DNA from: Lingula anatina
Lineage: Eukaryota; Brachiopoda; Lingulata; Lingulida; Lingulidae
Reading direction: 5' to 3'
NCBI RefSeq assembly: GCF_001039355.2
Contig: NW_019775618.1
Location: 138,908 to 202,907 of the forward strand
Length of the DNA: 64,000 nt
The notes below the pieces were generated by a model. That model was given only the letters and a program-made list of their open reading frames with translations, was not told the DNA's origin and made no database searches. Both the position numbers and the translations under genes were made by a program. Positions within the stretch are counted from its first letter, which is position 1; each line of letters opens with the position of its first letter. Below are positions 11,712 through 24,510 of this stretch, piece after piece.

Positions 11712-13710
11712 GTAAGTGTTGCACCCTTTGTAATGATTTTCTAGTCAGGGATACTACTTCAATTATATTGTTAAATTTATGGGTGGGGCAAATGCATGGA
11801 ATGCGAAGTTATGTTTTCTTAGAGACGTCATAATTATTCTGTTGAATTTTCTTTTGTATAATATGTGGAAAATACTCTCTGTTGCATATGTTGTTGTGGT
11901 TAAAAAAACAAGACGATAACCTATCGTGGATGTATTCAAGAAGTTTCTTTGAGCATAACATTTGTTTACACAGAGAAAGAGAGGTAATAACTATGCAAAT
12001 ATCATTCATTGTGGAGCCCGGTTGCCAGTGACATCCATCAGTTGAACACTATGACTTGTAAATGGTGACAGTTGATACAGTGCGTACTGAGTTGAGAAGA
12101 AATACAGATGTCATCACTGTATAATTGGCTTCTTACAGTCACAAGCATCTATGCATTGCAAACATTGACACATCACAGGGGTGACTTGATGTGTTGTTGC
12201 TGCATGTTTCCCGTGTTTTAGTTATAAAGCATGCAAAATAGGATATGAGGATATCATTGAACTGACCTTGTTAATCTTTGAATAAAGAAACGTTCTCAAA
12301 GAGCACCAAATTGACGTGGGTTTTTTAATTTTCCACGCACAATACGTCTTTTGACTGACATACACATTATGTGTTCATGACCAGTGTGTATTTACTTACA
12401 ACTTAGAAAACCAAACACTTTGAAAGGGAATCGGGGGGGGGGGGGGGGCACTGTGTTTTCATTATTTAAAAAAAAGCTTTATATAGTTTATGCAGCAGAA
12501 ACAATTGACAGTTAAAATGTAATTACTGTATATTGATGTATTGTTTTCTGAATTATAATAGTTACATATTAGTTACAGTGAACATGTAAGGAATTTATGC
12601 TAACTACTGTACTAGGAGTACATTTCATAGGGAAGAACTTTTTCCAACATCAAAGCCTATTTGCTAAGTAGTAACTACAATATTAAATTTTGTTTATAAA
12701 TGAATTGGTATCCTTGCAGAATATGCTTTGGTAAATTCATGAACAAAATTCCTAAAGCCACATTTGTCAAATTCACATGACGTGATGTACAGGATAATAT
12801 TTACTAGTATTAAGAGTATAAATCACAATGTTGCAAAGGCATACTGAATTTTCCATCATCAGGATATGAGAATAGTGAACATGTGGAATGCACATAAAGA
12901 AATAAAAAAGGAAAAGAAGGAAGTCATGTTTCATAGCTGTTACAAATTGCAAAATTGTTTAGAAATAAACAAATGAACAGTTTGATAAGGAATCGGTTGT
13001 GATTGCTCATTAATTTTCAGTATGTATTGTCAATCATATTCTCTCTGTTGCCTGTTATATTTTTTTGTTCATATGGCCTACATTTGCTGCTAATTGATTT
13101 ACATGTAGGCTTAGAGCAGTGCAAGTATTGATATTTTCATCAGATTACAAATGAAGTTATGCAGACACTCCAAGCATTAACAAAGCTGATTTGACAGGAC
13201 CAGGTGCAGAAATAAATAATCTACCATATTGTATTGGTACTTGATCTCCACATGTAATAGAGCACAATTTCACACGTTTCAAAATGTGAATGACTCTAAA
13301 TTATCAGCTCGCTATTGTAACAGACTAAAACATTCATGTTCAAGCTTCTAAGGAAGCACTTGGTTTGAATGCATTTGTGACAAATGACTTTTTCACAGCA
13401 CACAATTTTCAGTACCAACATGAAGAGCATAGAATTCCAACAGAACTGTGCAATTCAGAACAAATTTATTACCAGGAACACAGGAATGAAAAGCAAAAGA
13501 AGCCCAACTTTTGACCCCCGATATTGTGGCAGTGATACACATGCATAGTTGAGCAAAGGACAATCAGCATATAGTGTCAGCTCTGTTGTAGCTCAACCTG
13601 TAAGAAAAATCAATGCCAGCTAGCTATTTATCCTTTTGCCAGTGCAGTTTCTTTACAGAGATGAATTGCCATTAACTACTCTGTCTTAATGCATCCATTT
13701 GTATTTTCAG

Positions 13711-13785
13711 TTTGTTAGTTGAGTGGCCAGATAAGAGAAGAAACTGAGCAAGGCGACCTTTCCAGTTGTTTTTGCAGTCAATCTG
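13711..13785 (+). other. Possible non-coding 5' exon of G-gamma gene a
   Basis: It is preceded by TGTATTTTCAG and followed by GTAAGTC. It has no consistent open frame, which is acceptable for a 5' UTR exon. RNA evidence would decide. Confidence 0.25.
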
Positions 13786-14657
13786 GTAAGTCAGTGGAGA
13801 GCCCTCTGTTTTGAGACCTGGACACGTGCCGTGCACGCCGCCTATATAACCAGAGGTCCCAGCAGGGTTTAAACTTTCATGACTCTCAATCAGAAAATAT
13901 TAGTTTAGACCCGATTTATTCTCTGCCATTCATGCCCTTTCACAAGTGGAATCACTGGAGACCTTTTCTCCATTCCCAAGGCAGTATCAGGCAAGCCACA
14001 GGGAGCAAATTCAATCAATCCATTACTTATATAAATAATTACTAGTGATCCATAGCTTGGGCACTTTTCCCAGCATGGAACAGCATTCCCATCACTTATT
14101 CAAAGGATCTAGATTGTGGTAAGATTTTCATGGCGTGGGTGGTTTGTGTACTGAGATGGGTTGACTTGCTACTTTCAGTATTATTTCTTTTACATCAGGA
14201 GATGAATTTTCATGTGCTTTTCCCCACTGCTCTCCGATCAATATGGCTCTGATTTAGACACACCACTGCAGGGGCGTTAAGTGACACAAGATGAATAAAT
14301 CCAATATACTTATCTTAAACTTTTTAGCACCAAGTTCCCCCCTAGTAATTTTAGGTTTGTGTAAGGTTATGCCAACAGGAATATATTGATGTTTTACATT
14401 TTTTTTTAAATAAAATCTTGCTCAAGTCAGGGCAAGTTAGTGATTGTACTAATAGAATCAAACAAAGCCTGACCTTTGCTTTTGGCACTAAACCTTGGCT
14501 ATGATGCAGAACAGATCTTTTGGGGTTTTTTTCTTGTGAATTATTGGTACTATTATCATCCTTTGGGTCAACTAGCAACATCAGCAGAGACATGCTCAGA
14601 CCAGACTGGCTCCAGACTAGTCCTAGTATTTCATTTGTCTGACTACTAGTAGGTGAC

Positions 14658-14708
<51 letters not shown>

Positions 14709-15740
14709 GATAGCCTCCACAACAGATAGTGTCCAATATATAGCCTCAGAGAGGTTGGTCTAGTATGTGGCCACATATTAGTACAAAACTCCCCATAGAA
14801 CAGATTTTGAGTACACTCACATTACTTTACCCAAAAGGCCCAATGTCGGCATCATCTTATGTATTCACTCAAAACACCACATGTATATATTTCCATCTCA
14901 TTTCATGTGAATTTGGTTTCAACCTAGCACACTCCAGCTTGCCTTAACCTGCACAGGATGTTGATGTCAACATACTCTGATGAACTCAAAATGTGTGTGA
15001 AACAGCATATTTCAGTGACATATATTTTAATTAGCATATATCATATGTATCATTTTTTAAAATCAGTTGATTTTGGTATGGTATGGTATAAAAACGTATT
15101 TGTGTAGAACAAATCTGTCTATACATTGCAGTATTATCAAGGTTCTACCAAAAAAAAAAAGTTATTGTGATGTCTTTTCTTTAGAGAATTTTCTAATCTT
15201 TCAGTGCACAATAAAAAAGTAGCCAGTTCAGATATAGATACTTTACAAGTGAGGAAGGAGCTTTAATGTTGTTAGGTATTAACCATTTGGGATATGGTAA
15301 AAGGACTGATCCCCTTGTGTAGTACTCCTTCACTGCTGTAATCAGACTAGTTTTCAGCATAAATCAGAAATCCATTTTTTTCCTTGGTGGCTTTCCACTA
15401 AAAGCAAGTCCCATAGCCCCCTGTTGTAAGACCACCACCATTTCTTTCTACTTCAAAGTTTTATTTTTTCTTACAAATTCAGAACTGATGTACTTGAATA
15501 TTAGGCCTCTTAAAATAATAAGGATAATAGTAAATAATAATAATAATAATACTTTGAGCATATAATGAGTTATGTTTATAGGCTCTCTAAACTTCTGTCT
15601 GTATACCATTTGGAATAATAAAAAGACAGCCACAGCATCTGTTCTGGTGCATACATCAAGGGCTGCAAACACAGCATCTGTTCTGGTGTATACATCAAGG
15701 GCTGCAAACACAGCATTATCATGATCTGATGTGGAAGACC

Positions 15741-15962
15741 CAATTCCCATAGATTTTAGATCAATCTATCCCTGTGGGGAGTCTCACTAGATTACTGTCA
15801 GCTTAGCCGGCTTAAGCATCTGTCCCGCCTACTAAAAGCTGTAAGGGGGTAATTAACTGTGGTGCTTGCTTGGCTGACTGCAATTTAGCGTGAACCCCCA
15901 GGGAGTTAGGTCGATCTAAATCTAAATCTCTGGATCGATCTAAATCTCTGGGAATGCACCCT
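15741..15962. mobile_element. Miniature inverted-repeat element, family 1 (copy 2)
   Basis: The left arm has GGGGAGTCTCACTAG. The right arm has CAGGGAGTTAGGTCGATCTA followed by a duplicated GATCTAAATCT block. The outer ends resemble ATTCCCAT...GGGAATG. No open frame. Confidence 0.65.
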
Positions 15963-17309
15963 TAGTTCAGAGTAATAATGGAGACTGATGCCAGCCAATC
16001 CTGGAAACCAGTTTTCTCTGTAATCATTGTGGCCATCAATGTGGCCTCTTAAGTCATTTATTACATGGGATTCCAAATGTCACTGATCACTGTGAAGATC
16101 AAGAGAACTGGGTACGGTAATGACGCAATCTTTTCGATGGGTGAAAATGATCAAACTTTGAGATACAACATTTTAAAACCATAAAAATTATATTTTTATA
16201 TAGCATATGTGGTGCTTTTAATGCATAGAATAGGACTATAAGGTAGTCTGCTTTTCAATTTTGTTGCCACCACTCAATAGGATTGCTCGTATTTTAAGAA
16301 ATTATTACTTTAAAATACAGTATCTGTAAAATTCACAATTTTCCACCATTGAAAAAATGGAGTAATTACCATACACTGCTGCAGTGGTTGACAGACTGTC
16401 AGGGAAAAGTTACCATGGTTCCAATATAACACTGATTGCTCAAGGCCAGGGTAAGAATAAGTGAAAGTGGTTCAAAATGAACTGAAAAGATGTAGTGAGT
16501 ATGAAATGGAATAAAGCTAGATATGGATATATACCTTTGAATTTTGGCATTCTCTCTGTCAAGCAATTGCAGCAGCAGTGATTGGATTTCTGTAAAAAAA
16601 AAAAAATTAAAAACTGGTAAAATAGAAATGTGTTCATGATTTGAACAGGGGCCATAAATAGCACTCCCACTCCTCCATATCCATAAAACACGGATATAAA
16701 AAGTATAATGGCTTCCTGTAATTCTTAGCTAGGTAGCTACATACATATGGTCTATTGATTTATTAAACCAGAAACTATCGTGGAAAATCCTGAAAGAACA
16801 CTTAATCTGATTATTTCAGGAGACAGTTGAAAGGGACATTAAGTAGGATATATCATCTTTTTTTCAAACAAGGTTTAACCTGGTAATGTCATTTGAGCAG
16901 AGCCAGCCTATTGCCCTAATCGCCAGTACAGGAAGTGAGCTCCAATGGGAGGGAGAGAGATGCGTTTTTAACATTATACGTCAGAATATCTTGTGGGGTT
17001 GCTTGGGAGCACTACTTCCAAGTAGTTCCTAAAAAGATGTCATGTGTATTTTGGGATTTAACAGATGTGGGCTCAGAAAAATAATAAGTGTACAAAGAGG
17101 TACATTATTGTTACAAGGATTCATAATTGTACTTTGAGATATTTGTCAGAAACAAAAAGGATTTATTTTTATGTACACTCTGCACAAGAAATATTTGTCA
17201 GAGTTAAGAGTTGCAGCAAGAGAACCATTCTTGCTTAACATTTTATTGACCTTTGGCTTTTAGCAGAAGCCCTGTCCTGGAATTTTCAGCTGAATTTATT
17301 TGATACTTA

Positions 17310-17351
<42 letters not shown>

Positions 17352-17770
17352 ATGCATGCGTGCATTAATGCTTGTTCTAGATTTAATTGTATCAATTTCA
17401 TTAGTGGTCTTATTATGTGAATTTGACCAGTCTAATAAGCCAATCCTATCTTGTTTAAAACTTTTTTGGTTGTGCAGATTGATTTTGTAGTCGTAAATTG
17501 CCTTAGGGCAAAAATGCGATGAAGCTAAATAGGAATAGTGATTTTGCTTATTATAGAATTTTTAAAGCCACTTAACGTTCTAACTAAAGCGACAGTGATG
17601 AATTCCCCTTTTCTCTTTTGTCATATTTTGCTTGAAATGATCACTATTAATGCTCTCTTGGGCACCCTCACTTCTCAGCTTCATCTCACAATACACATAT
17701 CCCTGCTCGTTAACTCACAAATGTAGTCATTAGTCTTTATCCGGAGATTTATAGGACTTCTTATGTTGCA

Positions 17771-17849
17771 GTGCACCAGCTTTGCTGCCAGCACTCTGAG
17801 CTTGGCAACTGATACAGCCACCAAGGAAGACAAGAACAGATTACCAGTT
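17771..17849 (+). other. Exon-like segment upstream of G-gamma gene a
   Basis: It is preceded by TTATGTTGCAG and followed by GTGAGTAG. It is open for 26 codons in one frame, but joining it to the acceptor at 19654 puts that frame out of phase with the G-gamma start codon. At best it is a UTR exon. Confidence 0.25.
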
Positions 17850-17914
17850 GGTGAGTAGTTGCAATTGAAGGCTGGGAGAAGAATTCGGGCTTATTTCCCA
17901 ATGACACTAACTTT

Positions 17915-18320
17915 ATACCTAGATCGATCCAACTCCATGGGGACTCTTGCTGAATGCAATCATATTGAACAAATTAATATGCCTCTTCTTGATTCCAACA
18001 TACTTGTATAATCACCAGTTTTTCTGCAGTGTACACAACACCAGGAGGAGGTGTGTTAGTCTGTTAATATGACTGCATTCAGCTAGAGTTCTCAACACCA
18101 GGAGGAAGTGTGTTAGTCTGTTAATATAACTGTATTCAGCCAGAGTTCTCAACACCAGGGGGAGGTGTGTTAGTCTGGTAATATAACTGTATTCAGCCAG
18201 AGTTCTCAACACCAGGGGGAGGTGTGTTAGTCTGTTAATATAACTGCATTCCGCCAGAGTTCTCAACACCAGGAGGAGGTGTGTTAGTCTGGTAATATAA
18301 CTGCATTCCGCCAGAGAGCC
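17915..18320. repeat. Family-1-like transposon end followed by a 57-bp minisatellite
   Basis: 17920-17990 begins with the family-1 terminus (CTAGATCGATCCAACTCC). It then carries, in opposite orientation, the GCTGAATGCA block that is repeated about 4.5 times at a 57-base period downstream (unit starts 18066, 18123, 18180, 18237, 18294). The array therefore looks like a tandem expansion of one terminal arm. Because 57 is divisible by 3, an apparent repetitive reading frame results. It is not a gene. Confidence 0.75.
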
Positions 18321-18460
18321 CGCAGAGTTGGTAAGATCTACGTAGAACAATACTTCATTGGGAGTGAGCCCTTTGACACACAGGTTCCACAAAACCCCTA
18401 CCACCAGATACCTTGGCCTTCCTGCATGCGCAGCTGCATTGGCTTCATTGCATTCAAGCC

Positions 18461-18785
18461 TATCCAACTACCAGACTCAGCACCGAATGATCCTAAATTC
18501 ACTGATAGGTCGGATCATGCTTCCCTTTTTCAAGGTGTGTATCAGTACACATTTCACTGTATCACACCCTGGGACAAATTTTGTAGAAGTAGCGCATGAA
18601 TCCTGATAAGATGCACTACTTTCCAAACCCGCTCAGAATCATCACTATCACATTGCACAACAGGCAAGAGGGTGCTGCGTCTGATACTTCGAAGCACGTA
18701 CTGATATACACCTTGAAAACGGGTAGCGTGATCTGATCTACCGATGAATTTTTTATTTTTCGTTGCCGAGTCTGGTAGTTGGGTA
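18461..18785. repeat. Fold-back repeat upstream of G-gamma a
   Basis: 18461-18548 on plus and 18785-18698 on minus share the order CAACTACCAGACTC, then GATCA, then TTTTCAAGGTGT with some substitutions, so the arms could pair. The same structure appears in the right copy, where the 468-base insertion splits it. It is probably the ends of an old inverted-repeat transposon. The open frames crossing it are repeat-derived. Confidence 0.6.
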
Positions 18786-19663
18786 GGCCAGGCATTGGAA
18801 ATGTACTGCATAGAAAAGATATGTTTGTGTCCAAAATTTTGACAGTTGTGGATTTTGATTCTAAGCTTCACATGTTGCAATTCATTACACTCTATCCATT
18901 GGATGTTGTTGTTGTATTCCTTAGTTACTTAACACTTTTTTTTACTCAGAATTGAAAATCGTCTGTGCCAGCAACAAAACCATGCATGAATTCGTGTGAT
19001 ATTCAGTATGCTTTCTTTGTCGTGTTCTCACAACTTTATTGTAATGTGTAAAATTGATATTGTAAGCTGCTTTAGTTTCTCTTGTAACTGTTGTCATTGG
19101 TAGTACTAATGTTAAGATGTCAGATGCTAAGTGGCAGAGTAGCTGTACGGTAATTACTCACTGAGTTTGAACAAAATTTATTAATAGTAGTTCCCAAAGC
19201 AATCCTCTGTTAACAAATCCATAGAAGCTGATTCATATGTAACATTGTTTTGAAAAATGAGTTGGAACATGTCAGAGGATATGTTTTTGTAAAAAATGAG
19301 AACTGCAGATCTTGAAAAATGAAATATGAACGAGAAACTTTGTTAAAATTTGTGAATGCTTACCGTACAAAGCTGGATGTCAGGAATTAGGAAAGGGGGG
19401 ACTCCTTAATTTCCTTTCAGTTAAAAAAAGGATTCCTATTGTAGTAATGTGGGATTTTTGAGAAGTTGGGCAGATAAAAACATTTTTGGTTGAACAAATA
19501 ATTATTTTCAGTTTGTCAACTTTGTCAACTCAGAAGAAATTTTTTCCTATAAAAACTCCCACTTCCTGACTCCAGTATTCACTGTGATCTCTAGTGCACA
19601 CGTCACTGCATGAACTTTGTAGTCTGCATGTTGTTTTTTCTTCCTTTCGTGTAGGTTTCAAAC

Positions 19664-19864
19664 ATGTCCAGTGTCCAGCACCAGCGTAAGGTCGTAGAAC
19701 AGCTACGTCGCGAGGCACAGTTACAGCGCAAGCCAGTGTCGGCAGGGACGCGCAATATCATTAATTATTGCAATCAAAACATGAGCAGTGATGCTCTCGT
19801 TGTTGGGTTTGCTTCCCCGAAAGAAAATCCATTCAAAGAAAAGAGCAGCTGTGTAATACTATAG
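19664..19864 (+). CDS. Heterotrimeric G-protein gamma subunit a (66 aa), left copy
   Basis: G-gamma subunits form an obligate dimer with G-beta and anchor it to the membrane, passing signals from G-protein-coupled receptors. The sequence shows the family's N-terminal coiled coil (RKVVEQLRREA, residues 8-18), then helix 2 ending IINYC, the conserved NPFKEK motif (residues 55-60) and a C-terminal CVIL. This CAAX box ends in Leu, which by the known rule predicts geranylgeranylation at the Cys. The length is normal for the family (about 65-75 aa). The ATG lies 9 bases after a TAG acceptor (19652-19654), so the coding region is one exon and the 5' UTR is spliced. No upstream in-frame start fits. 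Overall it resembles the GNG7/GNG12 type, though rather diverged. Confidence 0.93.
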   Translation: MSSVQHQRKVVEQLRREAQLQRKPVSAGTRNIINYCNQNMSSDALVVGFASPKENPFKEKSSCVIL

Positions 19865-20217
19865 GGATGAACAGAAACTGGCTTTCATGGGACTTTTTTT
19901 TCTTTTGCTGTGTCTGGGTTATGTCCTCTAGTCATACCCTCACCACCAGTATAACAACTTCTGAGCTAACCAAGTTTTATAAGACAATGATATAAATATA
20001 TATATATAAATATATTGTCCCCATATGTTGGATGTATATGAATTTCTATGTATTAGCCTTGGGAGGTTTATATTTTGTATCTGACTGAAGTAAAGATAAT
20101 CTGAAATGAAAAATGTGATACAAATCAGAAATACGGAGATTAATTAGATGCTTAATTTAATCTGTATATCCTCTGAAATCCTTGCCCTGAAAATGTTCTT
20201 TTTTCCTACCAAAGATA

Positions 20218-20223
20218 AATAAA
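20218..20223 (+). terminator. AATAAA poly(A) signal, G-gamma a (left copy)
   Basis: It lies 354 bases after the stop and is followed by a U-rich stretch. A second AATAAA with GT-rich downstream sequence is at 20880-20885 and could serve a longer 3' UTR. Confidence 0.55.
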
Positions 20224-21587
20224 GAGTTTCATTGATCTTTTCCCTTGCCTCTATTTATAATCTTGAGTCATTTACCTGAAAAATGCTAAGAATATTTTTC
20301 CAGTTTAATGGAACTTCCCTGCAATTGTTTCTGTCTATCATTATAGGTGGCAGCACCAGCCTGTCACAAAAAGCAGTCTTGGTAGCTTGTCTTGGTGAAC
20401 ATACCATAGCATGTATTAAAATCAACGTATCCAGTAATATTTGTCAGTCAAATTAACCAGCTTGAAAGTTTATTGATATTTACTCGTCTGATGTTTGTGT
20501 TGTGTAAAAAGCTCTGTCGTTCTCGTGTTTACAAGTGGAAAAGATAAGGTTTTGTACATCCCATGCTGACGAGTTTTATTTGTAGATCAAAATGGCTCTA
20601 TGGCCACCAGTTTGTTGCCCACTGCCCATGGGAGACTATTCAACTCTTGGTATTTACTGTCTTTACTCAGGGGCAAGTTACTTTGAAACATAAAAAAGAA
20701 AAAACTTTGTAAGTGACCATGAAGGTACAGTCCAGTCAAAAAATTGTCAAAAAAATTGCAAGTTTTTTCCACTTGTCATCTTGAACTGAGCTCAAATCTT
20801 TGTCTGCATCTTGTGTAATATTGTATTGTGGTTTCCAGTGTTCTGTGTATATATCTACTACAGTATGCTTCTGTACTGAAATAAACTCTTCTTGGGTGTT
20901 TAAAACTTTACTGATATTCCTGTTGTAAAGTGCAGTGTAGTCAATGTGAGTATCGTAAGTTTCGTAACTGAATTTTTTTATTCAGGTTCATATTAATTTG
21001 GCCATATTATATACTTGGGATTACAGCGGAAGCTGTGGAAAGGGGATTTTGCTACCGTCTAGAAACGGGAAATTTAAGATATTTGGGTATAATTGAGTTA
21101 ATTTAAAAAATCAATAATGTGTGCTCGCCGCCCGGTCTTACTGAATGTCGTGCACTTATTCCACTCGTTAAATGTGACCACAGCTGATCACCCACTCATC
21201 CCTCTCTCCCACCATTTCCATCCCTCTCTCCCACCATTTCACCAAAACACGTTTCAGGGCAGACGAGGTCGTTATTGCGTTTGCTCACCAACCGCATCTC
21301 CCGATATTCAACCGAATGAGGTTCCTTGTTTTTGCGTAACTAAACGATGAAGACCTTTCAGCGAGGGGCCCTGGGCGTTTACCAGAGCCCCATCCCACGT
21401 GGATCAGACATGTCCTAGTAAATATTTGGTTAAAGATATAAGCTATAAATAAGTGATATAGAAGACGTCAAATAAAAAAATAATTCCTATAGTACAATTG
21501 TTATAAATTTTAAGAATAGTTTAGCAGTGCCTCAGCCCAATAGCGGCACGTGAGACGTGGGTCTCATTCTGATTATAAGCCCCAGTA

Positions 21588-22164
21588 AAGGCCCTATTTC
21601 ACACAGACCACGAATCCCACGAATCGCCAGGAATTGACAAATTTTAGGATTCGTGAGGATTCGTGAGATTTTGCCAATTTTCTGGTCTAATTCGACACGC
21701 TCTACGATTCAGTTACGATACAGGTGCGATAGTGTTACGAATATTCGTGGGATTCGGCTGGAATCGCACGAATATTGTCCAGAAATTCACTACGATATTT
21801 TGGAATCGGGAGTTCGTGGCCAAAACTATGAACAACTCAAAATTTTTGCCACGAATTCCCGATTGACCAAGAATTGCAAGAACTTACTACGATTATATAC
21901 GAATCTGTTAAGAACTTCACGAACTGATTACGATTCAACCAAATTTTCAATTCCTGGCGATTCGTGGGATTCGTGGTCTGTGTGAAATAGGGGCATCAAA
22001 GTTTTTGCCACCCATTCCTGTTGGTCAAGAAGTGCAAGAACTGACTACGAATAGATATTATCTGTTAAGAACTTCACGAACTGATTACGATTCAACCACG
22101 AATGGTGAAATTTGTCAATTCATGGCCATTCGTGGGATTCGTGGTCTGTGTGAAATAGGGCCTT
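21588..22164. mobile_element. 577-bp inverted-repeat (TA target) miniature transposon, present in one copy only
   Basis: The terminal inverted repeats start AAGGCCCTATTTCACACAGA and extend about 50 bases. TA flanks both sides, and the empty site at the matching position in the right copy (about 26237) has a single TA, so the target duplication can be read directly. A second, internal right terminus at about 21970-21993 shows a duplicated end. The interior is full of ACGAATC/GATTCGT palindromic motifs. No transposase frame. Confidence 0.85.
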
Positions 22165-22720
22165 TAAGGTAGTACATATTTCTACTCTCTACCACCAGTC
22201 ATATCGCGGCAACCCTCTGGAAGCGGCAAGGTGAGTTTTGTCTCGGGTGATGGTACATTGTATGTGCGAGTCCCAGCACGTCCTTCTCCTGCACTGTTTT
22301 ATCCATTGCCACTAGGGAAGAAACTACGTAATTACAACTGTTTATGAATTTGCATTTTTCTCGTGGCCAAAATATTGGATTGATTGCTTACACTACCGCT
22401 CTGTTGACTTTGCGTGTGGACCGGTGTTAGGTCTGTCATATTGCCGCCTTTTCCCGCCGACACNTAACTGCATTCCGCCAGAGAGCCCGCGGAGTTGGTA
22501 AGATCTACCTAGAACAATACTTCATTGGGAGTGAGCCATTTGACACACGTTAAGTTCCACAAAACCCCTACCACCCAGATACCTTGGCCTTCCTGCATGC
22601 GCAGCTGCATTGGCTTCATTGCATTCAAGCCTATCCAACTACCAGACTCAGCACCGAATGATCCTAAATTCACTGATAGGTCGGATCATGCTTCCCATTT
22701 TCAAGGTGTGTATCAGTATA

Positions 22721-23188
22721 TGTTGCGGATCCCACATCAAAACAAACAAACGACGGGAAATGTTCACACTTTATTTCACGCACACTGACATGGATATGGT
22801 GAAACTAAAAATAACAAAATAATGAAAGTCAAATACCAAACTAATTATACAAAATACACAAATATAACATAAATTGAATACAAATATAAAAAGAAATAAT
22901 AAATTAATTATAAAAAAAAAAGAAAACGGAAATGTTGTGCAAATGATTAACAATAGAATTGAATACAATACGTACAGAGAAATGTGGCTTTCCCGTCCAA
23001 ATGTTGATCCACAAATTTTGCCTACTAAAACTTCAGACTCGGCGACCTGAGCCTTCGCTCGTCAAATACAACGTGGCCGCGCCCAGAACTGCTGCATACA
23101 GTATATATACAGAGTAAATGATTTGCATAATAATACAAAGCTGACTAGTGATACGATTGTAAACGCAAATTGTTGTCATAAGCGACAA
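22721..23188. mobile_element. 468-bp insertion with 7-bp flanking duplication, present in one copy only
   Basis: CAGTATA flanks the insert at 22714-22720 and 23189-23195. The left copy has a single CAGTACA there. The ends (TGTTGCGG and CGACAA) form at most a short inverted repeat. The interior is AT-rich and non-coding. A non-autonomous hAT-like element is possible but unproven. Confidence 0.75.
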
Positions 23189-24309
23189 CAGTATACATTT
23201 CACTGTATCATACCCCGGGATAAATTTTGTAGAAGTAGCGCATGAATCCTGATAAGATGCACTACTTTCCAAACCAGCTCAGAATCATCGCTATCACATT
23301 GCACAACAGGCAAGAGGGTGCTGCTTCTGATACTTCGAAGCACGTACTGATATACACCTTGAAAATGGGTAGCGTGATCTGATCTACCGATGAATTTTTT
23401 ATTTTTCGTTGCCGAGTCTGGTAGTAGGGTAGGCCTGGCATTGGAAATGTACTGCATAGAAAAGACATGTTTGTGTCCAAAATTTTGACAGTTGTGGATT
23501 TTGATTCTAAGCTTCACGTGTTGCAATTCATTACACTCTATCCATTGGATGTTGTTTTTGTATTCCTTAGTTACTTAACACTTTTTTTTACTTAGAAGTG
23601 AAAATCGCCTGTGCCAGCAACAAAACCATGCATGAATTCGTGTGATATTCAGTATGCTTTCTTTGTCGTGTTCTCACAACTTTATTGTAATGTGTAAAAT
23701 TGATATTGTAAGCTGCTTTAGTTTCTCTTGTAACTGTTGTCATTAGTAGTACTAATGTTAAGATGTCAGATGCTAAGTGGCAGAGTAGCTGTACGGTAAT
23801 TACTCACTGAGTTTGAACAAAATTTATTAATAGTAGTTCCCAAAGCAATCCTCTGTTAACAAATCCATAGAAGCTGATTCATATGTAACATTGTTTTGAA
23901 AAATGAGTTGGAACATGTCAGAGGATATGTTTTTGTAAAAAATGAGAACTGCAGATCTTGAAAAATGAAATATGAACGAGAAACTTTGTTAAAATTTGTG
24001 AATGCTTACCGTACAAAGCTGGATGTCAGGAATTAGGAAAGGGGGGACTCATTAATTTCCTTTCAGTTAAAAAAAGGATTCCTATTGTAGTAATGTGGGA
24101 TTTTTGAGAAGTTGGGCAGATAAAAACATTTTTGGTTGAACAAATAATTATTTTCAGTTTGTCAAATTTGTCAACTCAGAAGAAATTTTTTCCTATGAAA
24201 ACTCCCACTTCCTGACTCCAGTATTCACTGTGTTCTCTAGTGCACACGTCACTGCATGAACTTTGTAGTCTGCATGTTGTTTTTTCTTCCTTTTGTGTAG
24301 GTTTCAAAC

Positions 24310-24510
24310 ATGTCCAGTGTCCAGCACCAGCGTAAGGTCGTAGAACAGCTACGTCGCGAGGCACAGTTACAGCGCAAGCCAGTGTCGGCAGGGACGCGCA
24401 ATATCATTAATTATTGCAATCAAAACATGAGCAGTGATGCTCTCGTTGTTGGGTTTGCTTCCCCGAAAGAAAATCCATTCAAAGAAAAGAGCAGCTGTGT
24501 AATACTATAG
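24310..24510 (+). CDS. G-protein gamma subunit a (66 aa), right copy
   Basis: The protein is identical to the one at 19664-19864, including NPFKEK and the CVIL prenylation box, and the same acceptor lies just upstream. Nucleotide differences are confined to a few positions around the gene. It is probably the other allele of the same gene rather than a second functional gene. Confidence 0.9.
   Translation: MSSVQHQRKVVEQLRREAQLQRKPVSAGTRNIINYCNQNMSSDALVVGFASPKENPFKEKSSCVIL

Larger units (their letters stand above)
11713..17914. other. Gene-free stretch: putative 5' intron of G-gamma gene a
   Basis: I find no supported coding exon. Visible contents: a 16-base poly-G run at 12433-12448; an exon-like segment with good splice signals and no clear coding potential at 13711-13785; a TATATAA at 13843-13849 after a CACGTG-bearing GC-rich patch (possible alternative promoter); (AT)n at 14661-14706; a family-1 element at 15741-15962; (TG)n at 17311-17350; and a second exon-like segment at 17771-17849. 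Confidence 0.5.
18297..22464. repeat. Left copy of a 4.1-kb near-identical duplication containing G-gamma gene a
   Basis: It is collinear with 22466-26533 at near identity through coding, UTR and flanking sequence. It is continuous with unique sequence on its left and stops at the single N at 22465. Relative to the other copy it carries a 577-base inverted-repeat insertion at 21588-22164 and lacks the 468-base insertion at 22721-23188. Confidence 0.9.

Noticed and set aside
18012-18880. Open frames of 108-151 codons around the 57-bp array and fold-back repeat (also 23200-23526)
   Set aside because: They follow the array period or the inverted-repeat arms, appear in several frames at once, and resemble no family.
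21653-21985. 110-codon frame on the plus strand
   Set aside because: Lies wholly inside the non-autonomous inverted-repeat element. Its composition follows the ACGAATC palindromes.
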